Below the pieces are notes generated by a model. It searched no databases, was not told the DNA's origin, and worked only from the letters and a program-made list of their open reading frames with translations. Made by a program: the position numbers and the translations under genes. Positions 6,311-13,772 of a stretch of DNA of 19,680 bases are shown here, one piece after another (within the stretch, counting starts at the first letter, position 1; each line of letters opens with the position of its first letter). Location of the stretch: contig JAEWCY010000184.1 of assembly GCA_023390395.1 (NCBI GenBank), positions 1 to 19,680 on the forward strand, given 5' to 3'. Origin of the DNA: Pseudomonadota bacterium. Its GTDB lineage: Bacteria > Desulfobacterota > Desulfovibrionia > Desulfovibrionales > Desulfovibrionaceae.

Positions 6311-7699
6311 CTACTCCCGGAAGCGCAGGGCGAAGCCGTGCACGGCCACGTCCTGGGCGACGGCCGTGCTCGTGGCTTCGGTGAAGCCGAAGCGCACGGC
6401 GTCGAGGCCGGCGTGGCTGGTTGCGTTGAGGGACACGGTGGAGACGACTTGCGGCGTTTCGGCCGTGTAGTCCAGGCTCACGTCGCTTCTGCCGACGCCT
6501 TGCGGATCGATCCAGACCTTGAGCGTGTAGCTGCCGCCGCCGGAGGCGGACGTGCGCAGCAGCTCCAGGCGCAGATCGTGCTCCTCGCCGTCCTCCAGCC
6601 ATTGGGGGCCGCCGGAAGTCGCGGCTTTTTCGTAGTAGCCGCCCTTGGCCAGGGTGGGGTTGGTTGGGTCCGTTCCCGCGCCGTGCACGTTGTCGTCGTA
6701 GGAAGTGGCCGCATCGCCCCAGTAGACCACGGCCACGTGGTTGGCGTTGCTGGCGTCGCGGCGGGAGTTGGTGGATTTGGGATCGCCGCTGCCGCGGTTG
6801 GGGTAGGTGTCGATCTCCACGGCCATCTTCGGGGGCGCGATGCCTTTGCCGCTCGGCCCTGGCCCGGCATAGCCCAGGTATTCGCCGCCCGTGACCGCCT
6901 CCGGGCCGCCGGCGGCGGTGGCCGGGTCGTTGGCGGCCGTGGCCACGGTGAAGGTGAAGCCGTCGCCGTAGGTCTTGGATTGCGCGTGGGTGTCGTAGCC
7001 GGAGAACGCGAAGCTGAAATAGGCGCGAAACCCCGTGCCCAGCGCGCAGGCCCCGGCCTGGCACGAGCCCTTGTCGCCGGAGTACCAGACCGCGCCCGTG
7101 GTTTCGTTCGCGCCGCCGCCCAGGCGCACCCAGCCGCCGGCGTAGCGCGAGGCGTATTGCGAGAACAGCGACGTCCATTCGGCCGTGGTGAGGGTGGCCG
7201 GGGCGTTGCTTATATCCTTGCCGTAGACCTGCACGGCGCTGGCGCTGTTGGTGGTCTTGCCCACGATCGGGGTCTTGAAGGCGTCTATGTCGTCGTCGAA
7301 GGTGATGGTGGTGCCGGAGCCGCCGCGCCTTGCCGTCAGGGTGGCGCTCGTCTGGGAGGACGTGCCGGCGCGCACGGCGCCGGTGCTGGAGACGGTGTAG
7401 CTTCCGTCGCTCTCCGGCCCTGTCTGGGCGAGGGTGATGGAATCGGCCCCGAGGGCGAAGGTTCCGGTGGTGTCCGGGGTCCAGAGGTTGAGGCCGGACA
7501 GGGCGAGGTAGCGGGCGCGCAGCGCGTCCGCGCCGGCTTGCGGCGTCTGGTCCGCGGAGGAGCTTATGGTGGCCATCGCGGCGGCTAGGGCGGAGAGGGT
7601 GGTCAGGGCGAAGACGGTAAAAAGGAGGGTGTAGCCGGCGGCAGCGGCGGCACGGTGGTGAGAATTCGTTTTCCGCAATGCGCCTCGGCCACGATCCAT
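6311..7699 (-). CDS. PilX-like prepilin with an L-type lectin-like domain (MshQ position)
   Basis: A 462-residue protein. A basic N-terminal tail is followed by one hydrophobic helix (GYTLLFTVFALTTLSALAAAM, residues 22-42) and RARYLALSGLNLW, the layout of PilX/GspK-type minor pilins. The usual Glu at mature position 5 is absent. Residues about 200-460 look like an L-type (legume-like, concanavalin A fold) lectin: GDGFTFTV at 245-252, AVEIDTYPN at 293-301 with Glu295 and Asp297, NHVAVVYWG at 320-328, and a closing VRFGFTEATS then FALRF. In known members the E-x-D, nearby N/D and H residues bind the Ca/Mn that shapes the sugar site. The gene is last of the pilin series, where MSHA operons place mshQ, so a tip adhesin is likely. 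I prefer the ATG at 7699, with GAGTGG just upstream, over a GTG three codons earlier. Composition is GC-rich, unlike the gene before it. Confidence 0.75.
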   Translation of the reverse strand: MDRGRGALRKTNSHHRAAAAAGYTLLFTVFALTTLSALAAAMATISSSADQTPQAGADALRARYLALSGLNLWTPDTTGTFALGADSITLAQTGPESDGSYTVSSTGAVRAGTSSQTSATLTARRGGSGTTITFDDDIDAFKTPIVGKTTNSASAVQVYGKDISNAPATLTTAEWTSLFSQYASRYAGGWVRLGGGANETTGAVWYSGDKGSCQAGACALGTGFRAYFSFAFSGYDTHAQSKTYGDGFTFTVATAANDPATAAGGPEAVTGGEYLGYAGPGPSGKGIAPPKMAVEIDTYPNRGSGDPKSTNSRRDASNANHVAVVYWGDAATSYDDNVHGAGTDPTNPTLAKGGYYEKAATSGGPQWLEDGEEHDLRLELLRTSASGGGSYTLKVWIDPQGVGRSDVSLDYTAETPQVVSTVSLNATSHAGLDAVRFGFTEATSTAVAQDVAVHGFALRFRE

Positions 7700-7719
7700 G
7701 GCAGCCACTCGGTAATGAC

Positions 7720-9290
7720 CAATTAGTGTTTTGGGCTAAAGCATTCTTGATGTCGCCCAAAAGATATCAGTCAATACCTTATTCCATAAGCTCACTCCAC
7801 TACAATCGAGCAATATATGTAATCATATAAAAAATATGTTTACCACTTATACTTTACATAATCTGACTCAACATATTTGACATACGCACTACCCATGCTA
7901 CTTATGGTTCCACCAGTACTGTAATATGCTCCTATCAAAGCAGAACTCCCTCCATTTGGCAATGTTATATTTCCATTAGCAAAAATAGTTCCAAACCAAC
8001 TTCCTCCTGAATTAAATGTCATCTCACCTGTCCCTGAGGAATCGATGTAAACTCTACTTGCAAATGCTGCCATTGCCGTATTTGACTTAGACAACAAATT
8101 ACCACTATCAAAACAACTAGTCGAGGCTGAAGTCCTCACATAAAGGTTATTACTATTAACATTAAAGGAACCAGAAACAAATATCGTTATATACCCCCCG
8201 TTTGACAAATCGAAGCAAAGATTTGTCCCACCCGCTGTCGTAAAAGATGTATAGGCATAATAATCATCAAGAGAGGATTTTGCTGTAATTGTCCTATAGC
8301 CACTATACGGCGCACTCCAATCCAATACAAAAGCCGTCGATGACGACTTTGTCTTATGGCTTGGTAGTGTTGCACTCATATCACAATCAAACGAATAAGA
8401 TGGGTAGGCTGGATTTTTATCAGACCCCTTAACAGTACAGTAACTACACATTTGGAATCCGGTTAAGTAATGGACATAGCCATCAACATATCCATTGTTA
8501 ATCTTGACATTAGTCTGAGTGTTGATATCTCCTGAATAAGGACCATACGCTCTAACCCGAGACCCACTATCCAACGTCACAGTTTTTGTTGCATAGACAT
8601 TACCATACACAGTTCCATTACTGATATTTACCGCACCTAGAGCATAAATATTTCCTTTAACTGTTGACCCGCTATTCAGCGTCACGTCACCATTGGCATA
8701 GACATCGCCAATCACATCGCCATTATTGATATTGACAGCACCCTTTGAATATATTGTTCCTTCGATCGTCACATCGCCATCAATATAAACTGAAGAATTT
8801 GAACATATTTGCTCACCACTTCCACCTAAATATTTCCCCTGTAAATACAGCTGCGTAGACGTTGAACTCTGCTTTATCGAACCATAGACATAGCTCCCCC
8901 CATTCAGATTAACCGTATTCCCGAATACATCTCCATAAACCGTACCGGTTGTTGTTAAATTAATGGTCCCAGTCGAGAAATTAACAAAATCACCTGGTGA
9001 GTTTGTTTTTGATCCAGAGACAGAATATTGTTGAACACCGCTATTCCCCTTACCTCCTCCATAAATAACATAACTATGAGATCCAGTAGCAGAACCACTA
9101 TTCAGTGTGCCTATAAGATTTGTGATCTGATACGTTCCATTCGTTCCATTTGAAATGATATTACCAATCTGATACGAAAAACTACCATTTGACCCCACAC
9201 TGTAGGCAACAACGTTGCCGCCACCCAAGTTGCTCGTAAAATTTGAAAAATTCGTACCAGCTACCTGCGCCGCCTGCTGCATCCCCAAAA
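7720..9290. other. AT-rich compositional island inside the pilus operon
   Basis: Two sampled 60-base lines (8041-8100 and 8581-8640) each count 22 G/C, or 37%, while a sampled flanking line (5821-5880) counts 41, or 68%. The low-GC stretch begins inside the slot-P minor pilin gene, just after its transmembrane helix, and ends in the 140-nt intergenic region before the lectin gene. Boundaries are judged by eye and may be off by some tens of bases. I see no flanking direct repeats, tRNA, integrase or transposase. This suggests replacement of the exposed part of one gene by homologous or illegitimate recombination with foreign DNA, rather than insertion of a mobile element. Confidence 0.75.
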
Positions 9291-9510
9291 TATAGTTAAG
9301 TCCGGCATTGGCGTTGTAATACGCCCGCATACCGGCTTCCTGCTCCAGCTTGGATTGCAGGGCCGCCGGGCTCATGAGCGCCACGGTCGCGCCGGCGACG
9401 CTCAGCACAACAAGCGCGCCGATGGCCCACAGCATGGTCGAACCGCTTTTGCCGCCGGGCAACGCTTGCCGGAGTCGATCGATCACGTGGCGCAAACGAT
9501 TGGAACGCAT
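7840..9510 (-). CDS. Large PilX-like minor pilin with beta-helix repeats (MshP position)
   Basis: A 556-residue protein. Residues 1-23 are a basic leader, residues 24-47 a hydrophobic helix (STMLWAIGALVVLSVAGATV), and RAYYNANAGLNYI follows, as in PilX/GspK-type minor pilins; Glu5 is absent. The rest is rich in Gly, Asn, Ser, Thr and Tyr. Residues about 183-350 contain ladder-like repeats of 17-18 residues, such as GDVYANGDVTLNSGSTVK, that read as a right-handed beta-helix similar to bactofilin-type repeats. Residues about 494-545 (FGTIFANGNITLPNGG then VKYVESD) resemble the DUF7305 domain that often ends PilX-like proteins. Scattered Cys residues may form disulfides. The ATG at 9510 has GGAGG at ideal spacing and follows the previous pseudopilin stop by 8 nt. 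MshP of Vibrio is far smaller, so this is an enlarged version. From about residue 75 onward the codons are AT-rich. Confidence 0.75.
   Translation of the reverse strand: MRSNRLRHVIDRLRQALPGGKSGSTMLWAIGALVVLSVAGATVALMSPAALQSKLEQEAGMRAYYNANAGLNYILGMQQAAQVAGTNFSNFTSNLGGGNVVAYSVGSNGSFSYQIGNIISNGTNGTYQITNLIGTLNSGSATGSHSYVIYGGGKGNSGVQQYSVSGSKTNSPGDFVNFSTGTINLTTTGTVYGDVFGNTVNLNGGSYVYGSIKQSSTSTQLYLQGKYLGGSGEQICSNSSVYIDGDVTIEGTIYSKGAVNINNGDVIGDVYANGDVTLNSGSTVKGNIYALGAVNISNGTVYGNVYATKTVTLDSGSRVRAYGPYSGDINTQTNVKINNGYVDGYVHYLTGFQMCSYCTVKGSDKNPAYPSYSFDCDMSATLPSHKTKSSSTAFVLDWSAPYSGYRTITAKSSLDDYYAYTSFTTAGGTNLCFDLSNGGYITIFVSGSFNVNSNNLYVRTSASTSCFDSGNLLSKSNTAMAAFASRVYIDSSGTGEMTFNSGGSWFGTIFANGNITLPNGGSSALIGAYYSTGGTISSMGSAYVKYVESDYVKYKW
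8551..8760 (-). repeat. Four tandem 17-18 residue beta-helix repeats in the minor pilin
   Basis: Residues 251-320 of the slot-P pilin divide into four units: GTIYSKGAVNINNGDVI, GDVYANGDVTLNSGSTVK, GNIYALGAVNISNGTVY and GNVYATKTVTLDSGSRVR. Each has the pattern G-(D/N/T)-(V/I)-Y-x3-x-V-(N/T)-(I/L)-x-(N/S)-G. Weaker copies extend to about residues 183-350. At the DNA level the units are diverged, so this is an old protein repeat and not a recent tandem duplication. Confidence 0.7.
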
Positions 9511-9518
9511 GCAGCCTC

Positions 9519-10046
9519 CTAGTGAACCTTGTTCACCGTCACACGCGTCGCATAATTCTGCGACAAGCCCTGGCTCGTGTCGTCCCCAACCATGGTGTAC
9601 GAAAAACCGACAATGTTCGTCGAACTGCTCATCGAGGTAAGTGCAGTCCCATTATATGTATTATAATAAGAAAACGTCAATGAATTCGCCTGCACTCCAT
9701 CCGTCAAAATATAACCCGTGCCGTTTACAGAATACATTATTCTGTTGCCTGATTGAGATATAATAATATTTGCCGCATTCAGTACGTTATATGTCACAGT
9801 ATTGGCCGTCCCTGTCGAAGCGCTGGGCTGCAAATACGTAAAATCGATCGTCATCCGCTGCATGGCGTTTTGCGCCTTCTGCACCGCCGCGTCGGAATTG
9901 CGGGCCAGGACGTAGCCGCGGATCATGTTCGTAAACATCCGCGTGCTCACCAGCGCCGTCAGCCCGAGCAAAACCAACACGCAAATGATCTCGATGAGCG
10001 TGAAACCGGCGCATCGCACGCCATGCGTCCATCCTTGCCGCCGCAT
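9519..10046 (-). CDS. Type IV prepilin-like protein, GspJ/PilW-like (MshO position)
   Basis: A 175-residue pseudopilin. The class III leader ends RCAG|FTLIE, with predicted prepilin-peptidase cleavage after Gly14 and Glu at mature position 5, followed by a hydrophobic helix (IICVLVLLGLTALVS). The region after the helix (GYVLARNSDAAVQKAQNAMQRM) and the C-terminal beta-rich part fit GspJ/PilW-type minor pilins, which sit near the fibre tip. The protein would insert in the inner membrane and enter the pilus after cleavage. The ATG (10046) is 1 nt from the stop of the preceding pseudopilin, so the genes are tightly linked. The 3' half is notably AT-rich (23 and 20 G/C in the 60-base lines at 9661 and 9721), whereas the leader and helix are GC-rich. 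The class is secure; assignment to mshO rests on order. Confidence 0.85.
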   Translation of the reverse strand: MRRQGWTHGVRCAGFTLIEIICVLVLLGLTALVSTRMFTNMIRGYVLARNSDAAVQKAQNAMQRMTIDFTYLQPSASTGTANTVTYNVLNAANIIISQSGNRIMYSVNGTGYILTDGVQANSLTFSYYNTYNGTALTSMSSSTNIVGFSYTMVGDDTSQGLSQNYATRVTVNKVH

Positions 10047-10047
10047 G

Positions 10048-10503
10048 TCAACTGCCGCCGAAGATGTTGCAGGTGTTGTTGGACGAATTGAACAAATACG
10101 TCAGACTCACCCCGGAATTGGCGTCCGGCTTGATCGTCACCAGCAAGAATTGATTCGAGCTGGCATTGGCCACAAACGATCCGCCGGACGGACAGACGAA
10201 CTGCTTCTGTGTAATGATGTAGCTCGAACCGTTTCCGTATGTCGTCGACGCGACATTGACGTTGCTGAGATTCGCATTGAACGCGATCAAACCGTTTTGA
10301 TAGCTCACCATCCAATCGGAAATCATGTTCTCCAGGACAAGCTGCAACTTCGCGTCCGTCTGCAACTGCTTGACCGGCACGTCCGTCCTCGTCACGCCGC
10401 CGGTGAAGGACGAGACCGCGACGACGCAGACGATCGCCAGGATGACGAAGGTCATGATGACTTCCAGCAGCGTGAAGCCGCGCGAGACGAATCGGCGTAT
10501 CAT
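10048..10503 (-). CDS. Type IV prepilin-like protein, GspI/PilV-like (MshD position)
   Basis: A 151-residue pseudopilin. The leader is short (MIRRFVSRG) with predicted cleavage Gly9|Phe10 in RG|FTLLEVIMTF, Glu at mature position 5, and a hydrophobic helix to about residue 32. The mature domain has a pair of cysteines (in QFVCPSGG and NTCNIFGG) that could form a disulfide. The start ATG at 10503 overlaps the stop of the preceding pseudopilin in an ATGA, indicating translational coupling, so the longer upstream open frame is a shadow of that gene. Position third in a pseudopilin trio, and the LLEV rather than LIEL signature, suggest a GspI/MshD-type minor pilin, though small pseudopilins are hard to class by eye. 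Confidence 0.83.
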   Translation of the reverse strand: MIRRFVSRGFTLLEVIMTFVILAIVCVVAVSSFTGGVTRTDVPVKQLQTDAKLQLVLENMISDWMVSYQNGLIAFNANLSNVNVASTTYGNGSSYIITQKQFVCPSGGSFVANASSNQFLLVTIKPDANSGVSLTYLFNSSNNTCNIFGGS

Positions 10504-11015
10504 GGAACGAATCCCGTATACGGTGTGACCGTAATGCCGGCGGAGCCGCCGGATTCCGTGACCGTGATGTTCTGATAGCCCGTGGCAGCAGTGGCCGAAC
10601 CGCCGGCCGTGGTCACGTAACCGGTCACCGGCTGGCCGCGCCAGTCGAAGATGATGGGCGACGTGCCGCTGAGCGTGACGCCGGACGTCAAGGTGTGCGT
10701 GCTGCTTCCCTGGCCCGGGAGGGCATGGCCGGTCTGGCTGGGATTGTTGGAAAAAAGCGAATAGCTCGTGGAATTGAACGACACGCCCCAGGTGTAGACG
10801 TCGGCCATGGCCCGGGACTGGGCGTAGCGCAGGACCGACCGCATGGCGTCGGCCTCGGCCGTGGCCTTGGCGTTGTTGCCGCCGAGCTTGACGGCCGCGA
10901 CAACGGCCAGCAGCCCGACCAGAAGCAGCACCGCCGCCACCTCCAGAATGGTGAAGCCCCTGGCGGACAGGCAACGCCGCCCTGCCGCCTCGGCCCGATC
11001 TTCGGCCGTCACCAT
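10500..11015 (-). CDS. Type IV prepilin-like protein, GspH/FimT-like (MshC position)
   Basis: A 171-residue pseudopilin. Its leader is long (20 residues) with cleavage predicted at Gly20|Phe21 in ARG|FTILEVAAV, Glu at mature position 5, then a hydrophobic helix (AAVLLLVGLLAVVAAVKLG). The next segment, ADAMRSVLRYAQSRAMA, matches the helix end of GspH/FimT proteins, where a run of R-x3-RYAQ-x-RA is typical. The C-terminal half is Gly/Ser/Thr-rich and probably all beta. The ATG at 11015 has a weak GGGGTGG upstream. It opens the C-D-O pseudopilin run and follows the GT-C/TPR gene by 67 nt. That gap holds a short GC stem but no convincing terminator. Likely a minor pilin that primes pilus assembly. 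Confidence 0.85.
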   Translation of the reverse strand: MVTAEDRAEAAGRRCLSARGFTILEVAAVLLLVGLLAVVAAVKLGGNNAKATAEADAMRSVLRYAQSRAMADVYTWGVSFNSTSYSLFSNNPSQTGHALPGQGSSTHTLTSGVTLSGTSPIIFDWRGQPVTGYVTTAGGSATAATGYQNITVTESGGSAGITVTPYTGFVP

Positions 11016-11082
11016 GCCGTTTCCACCCCCTACCGATTCCTTACACCAACCAAGCCCCCCCGTGAAGCCCGGGGCTCTCCGG

Positions 11083-13200
11083 CTACCCGTCCGCCGCCGG
11101 CATCATCCCCAGAAGCGACTCGATCTCCTTGACCTTCTCGGCGTCCTTGTCCGTGGCCCGCGCCAGGGCCATGGAGAGGAGCAGCCGCCCTTCCCGGGCC
11201 CTGCCCGAGGCCACGGCGGCCATGCCCATGTCGTAGGCGTCGACGAACGACGTCGCGGGGGCCATGGGATTGATGACCGACTGCAACGCCTCGTAGGCCT
11301 TGTCGAACTGCTTGAGCCGCGCGTAGGTGGCGTAGAGGTTGCGCACCACCATGGGCTTCTCGCCCGGCATGGCGCGCGAAAACGCTTCCTTGTTGTAGTC
11401 GAGCGCCTCGGCGTAGCGTTCCTCCTTGAACGCCGCCAGCCCGGCCAGGGCGTAGCCCATGTAGCGGTCCGGATAAACTTCCATGAGCCGTGAGGCAATC
11501 TCCGCCGCCTGCCGCGTCTCTCCCCGGGCAAGCAGGATCTTCGCGACCACGGTATTGACCACGAGCCCGTCCGGCGAAACGGCCAGCATGCGCCGGCATT
11601 CGCCGAGGACCGCCTCGCGCTTGGCGTCCTCCATGGCCTCGTAGTCCTCGGTGACGCAGCCGGCCGGATCGATGGTCGCCAGCTTGAACCGGGCCACGAG
11701 GTCGGGATGCCGGTCCGCGTCCGCGTACAGGACCAGCACGTCATCGAAGAAAACCGGCACGAAGTGTCCCAGCCCTTCGAGCCGCTTGGCGAAATCCTTG
11801 TCGCGGATGTCTGCGACCACGAACCCTGGCTCGTACCTGGCGAGGGCCCGGCCGAGCACCTGTTTGTCGCCGAACCCGGCGATGCTCGTGAAAAGATCGA
11901 GGCTGGAGAAGAGCATCGTCTGCATATCCATGAAAATCTTGTACTTGGGGTAAAGCCGCCATTCCAGGTAGCCGCCAGGGTTGGGCACGTTGAACACCCG
12001 CCCTCCCGGCCCTTCCTTCATGAGGAAATCGCACACGCCCACGGGCAACCGGGCCAGGTCGAGGGGATAGCGCTGTCTGGGGCCAAGAAAATCCGACAGG
12101 CACCAGACCGTGGCGGCGACGACCACCAGACAGCCGGCCAGGGCCGCCTTCCATGGAATGGCCCGAAGCCGCCGCTCGGCCAGCAGCCTTGCCGCGTCGC
12201 CGGCCAGGGGCAGGCACAGGAGCAGGAATTCGTAGGTGAAGCGCCGCGACTGGGGCAGAAGGAACAGCCCCCCGGCGAAGAGGATGACGCGGCTTAGGCG
12301 CAGCCGCCGCATCCAGGCCAAGGCGAGCATGGCCGCGACCAGAAACATGACGAGCACGTTGCTCGACGTCTCCACAAAGATGCCGCCCAGGTAGAACGAA
12401 AAGGAAAGAAACGCCCCCAGTTCCCTGGGCATGAGTTCGTTGACGACCCGCTCGTGGAAAAGCGGCGGGGAGAAAGGCTTGGCCAGGAGCGAAAACCCGG
12501 CCGGCGTGGCCAGTATGGCGTACAGCGACAGGATGAGCGGCCAACGCAGCAGCCGGGCCGTCTCGGGTACCGGCCGGCGCAGGAACTTGGGCGCGAAGAA
12601 CTCCGCCAGATACGCCCCGCCCACGAGCAGCAGCACGGGATATTCCACGCCGTGGACGTTGGTCCAGACGACGGCCAGCACCGGCAGCGCCCAACGCAGG
12701 CCAGGCCGCCTGTCCACGATCCAGTGGAAGACGACGATAAACAGATACGTCACGATGTGGGGCCGCAAGATGAGGTCGCGCGGCACGATGGCCAAGGCGT
12801 AGGCGCAGGCGAGGGTCACGACGAGGACGAAGACGCCGTTGTCCGCCGTGTCGTCGGCCTCGCGCAGATAGACGTAGACCATCCAGACGGTGGCCATATA
12901 GAGGGCGCTGCGCAAGACGACGAGACCGACGTAGCCGCCCAGGCGGTATACGGCTTCCACCAGCACCTGGAAGAGCCAATAGTAGTCCACCCAGCCGCTG
13001 GACGGTTCGAGAAACGAGAAAAACGGCGTTCCGGGCAAGGCCCGGTGCTCAAGGATATAGGAACCGCCCAGAAGGTGGTACCAGAGGTCGAAGTCCAGGG
13101 CGGCGATGGGGAAACGCAGGATCAGCCAGCCAAGGCCCAGAAAAAGCGCCCAGACCGGCCAGCTGCGCCAGTCAGGCCGCGGGACGCGCGTATGCGTCAT
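11083..13200 (-). CDS. Multi-pass membrane protein, GT-C-like, with C-terminal TPR region
   Basis: A 705-residue protein. Residues about 15-390 hold around ten hydrophobic helices. The first loop reads DFDLWYHLLGG (36-46), the acidic D-x-D-x-W-x-H-L pattern at the first periplasmic loop of many GT-C-like membrane proteins. RPH (146-148) and WTNVHG (179-184) are further family landmarks. Residues about 395-520 form a soluble domain, and about 540-700 read as tetratricopeptide-like helices (AAEIASRLMEVYPD, YAEALDYNKEAFSR). GT-C enzymes use lipid-linked sugars to glycosylate proteins or lipids outside the membrane. No activity has been shown for this subgroup as far as I know. Set between pilin genes, it could glycosylate the pilins, but this is inferred; a structural or assembly role via the TPRs is the alternative. 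The ATG at 13200 has GGAG upstream. Confidence 0.72.
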   Translation of the reverse strand: MTHTRVPRPDWRSWPVWALFLGLGWLILRFPIAALDFDLWYHLLGGSYILEHRALPGTPFFSFLEPSSGWVDYYWLFQVLVEAVYRLGGYVGLVVLRSALYMATVWMVYVYLREADDTADNGVFVLVVTLACAYALAIVPRDLILRPHIVTYLFIVVFHWIVDRRPGLRWALPVLAVVWTNVHGVEYPVLLLVGGAYLAEFFAPKFLRRPVPETARLLRWPLILSLYAILATPAGFSLLAKPFSPPLFHERVVNELMPRELGAFLSFSFYLGGIFVETSSNVLVMFLVAAMLALAWMRRLRLSRVILFAGGLFLLPQSRRFTYEFLLLCLPLAGDAARLLAERRLRAIPWKAALAGCLVVVAATVWCLSDFLGPRQRYPLDLARLPVGVCDFLMKEGPGGRVFNVPNPGGYLEWRLYPKYKIFMDMQTMLFSSLDLFTSIAGFGDKQVLGRALARYEPGFVVADIRDKDFAKRLEGLGHFVPVFFDDVLVLYADADRHPDLVARFKLATIDPAGCVTEDYEAMEDAKREAVLGECRRMLAVSPDGLVVNTVVAKILLARGETRQAAEIASRLMEVYPDRYMGYALAGLAAFKEERYAEALDYNKEAFSRAMPGEKPMVVRNLYATYARLKQFDKAYEALQSVINPMAPATSFVDAYDMGMAAVASGRAREGRLLLSMALARATDKDAEKVKEIESLLGMMPAADG

Positions 13201-13265
13201 GCAGGCTCCAGAATCGGCAGGACGCCCTCGGGGCGGCCGGCCGCGAAAGATGCCGGCAAGTTTGG

Positions 13266-13303
13266 AAAAAACAACGGGTTGGCGCGCACGAAGTCATGAA
13301 CCC
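13266..13303 (-). terminator. Weak terminator-like stem with T-run after the second pilin
   Basis: On the minus strand, GGGTT (13299-13303) and AACCC (13276-13280) can pair across the pilin stop codon, and a run of six T (13266-13271) follows shortly after. The stem is only 5 bp with a long loop. If real, it would reduce read-through from the abundant pilin genes into the membrane-protein gene, as is common downstream of major pilins. The evidence is slight. Confidence 0.25.
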
Positions 13304-13677
13304 GATTGGGGATTGACCCAGTTGGCGTTGGCGGACTGCCCGTCCACGGCGGCGTCGATGGCGATCATCGTGTCGGTGAGAGTGCCGGAACACGTGATGC
13401 TGACGGCGGTCCCGTTAGCGGACAGGGAAACCAGGTCGCAGATGTTCTGCGAGGATTCGGCCAGGGAACCGCCACTGACGACGCGGCGGGAGTATTCGAG
13501 CGTCAGTTGGGACTGCGCCGTGGCGACCAGAGTCATGGCCATTTGGCGACGGGAATCATCGAGCAACGAGGTGTAACGAACAAGAGCGGCACTCGCGACA
13601 ATGGCCAGGAGCAACACGACCGATATGAGTTCAATCAACGTGAATCCAGAATCGGATCGCGCCATGGCCACTTTCAT
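13294..13677 (-). CDS. Second MshA-like type IV prepilin
   Basis: A 127-residue prepilin. Cleavage is predicted at Gly11|Phe12 in DSG|FTLIELISV, with Glu at mature position 5 and a hydrophobic helix (ISVVLLLAIVASAALV). The helix continues into YTSLLDDSRRQMAMTLVATAQSQL, much like the neighbouring pilin. The C-terminal region has Cys80 and Cys96 framing a short loop and ends with VDGQSANANWVNPQ, clearly paralogous to the end of the other pilin. The start may be the ATG at 13677 or the ATG at 13665; neither has a strong ribosome site, and the TTG further upstream is unlikely. It lies 95 nt downstream of the first pilin gene on the same strand. MSHA operons carry mshB and mshA in tandem, so this may be the minor partner. 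Confidence 0.85.
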   Translation of the reverse strand: MKVAMARSDSGFTLIELISVVLLLAIVASAALVRYTSLLDDSRRQMAMTLVATAQSQLTLEYSRRVVSGGSLAESSQNICDLVSLSANGTAVSITCSGTLTDTMIAIDAAVDGQSANANWVNPQSGS

Positions 13678-13772
13678 TGAAATCACGTCCAACAGGCGGC
13701 CGCCGAGGCAGACAAAATTCTTGTCGACAAGAGCATTCCCCGGCAACCGCCCGGACGTTATCCTTTCATCTA

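Noticed and set aside
7824..7838. CATAT/ATATG stem downstream of the slot-P pilin as a terminator
   Set aside because: Only 5 bp in an AT-rich region where such pairs are frequent.
8461..8964. CRISPR-like or recent tandem DNA repeat in the minor pilin
   Set aside because: The repeat is visible in the protein only; DNA copies are too diverged and lack regular spacers.
7709..9510. Insertion sequence, integron or phage origin for the AT-rich island
   Set aside because: No transposase, integrase, terminal inverted repeats or target duplications are visible, and the open reading frame continues unbroken through the boundary.
11041..11075. AGCCCC/GGGGCT stem between the GT-C-like gene and the first pseudopilin
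   Set aside because: Six base pairs with a long loop and no T-run in GC-rich DNA; not distinguishable from background.
13719..13732. 14-nt perfect palindrome TCTTGTCGACAAGA between the two pilin genes, a possible operator
   Set aside because: A 14-nt palindrome is expected about once by chance in a window of this size, and nothing else at the site supports binding.
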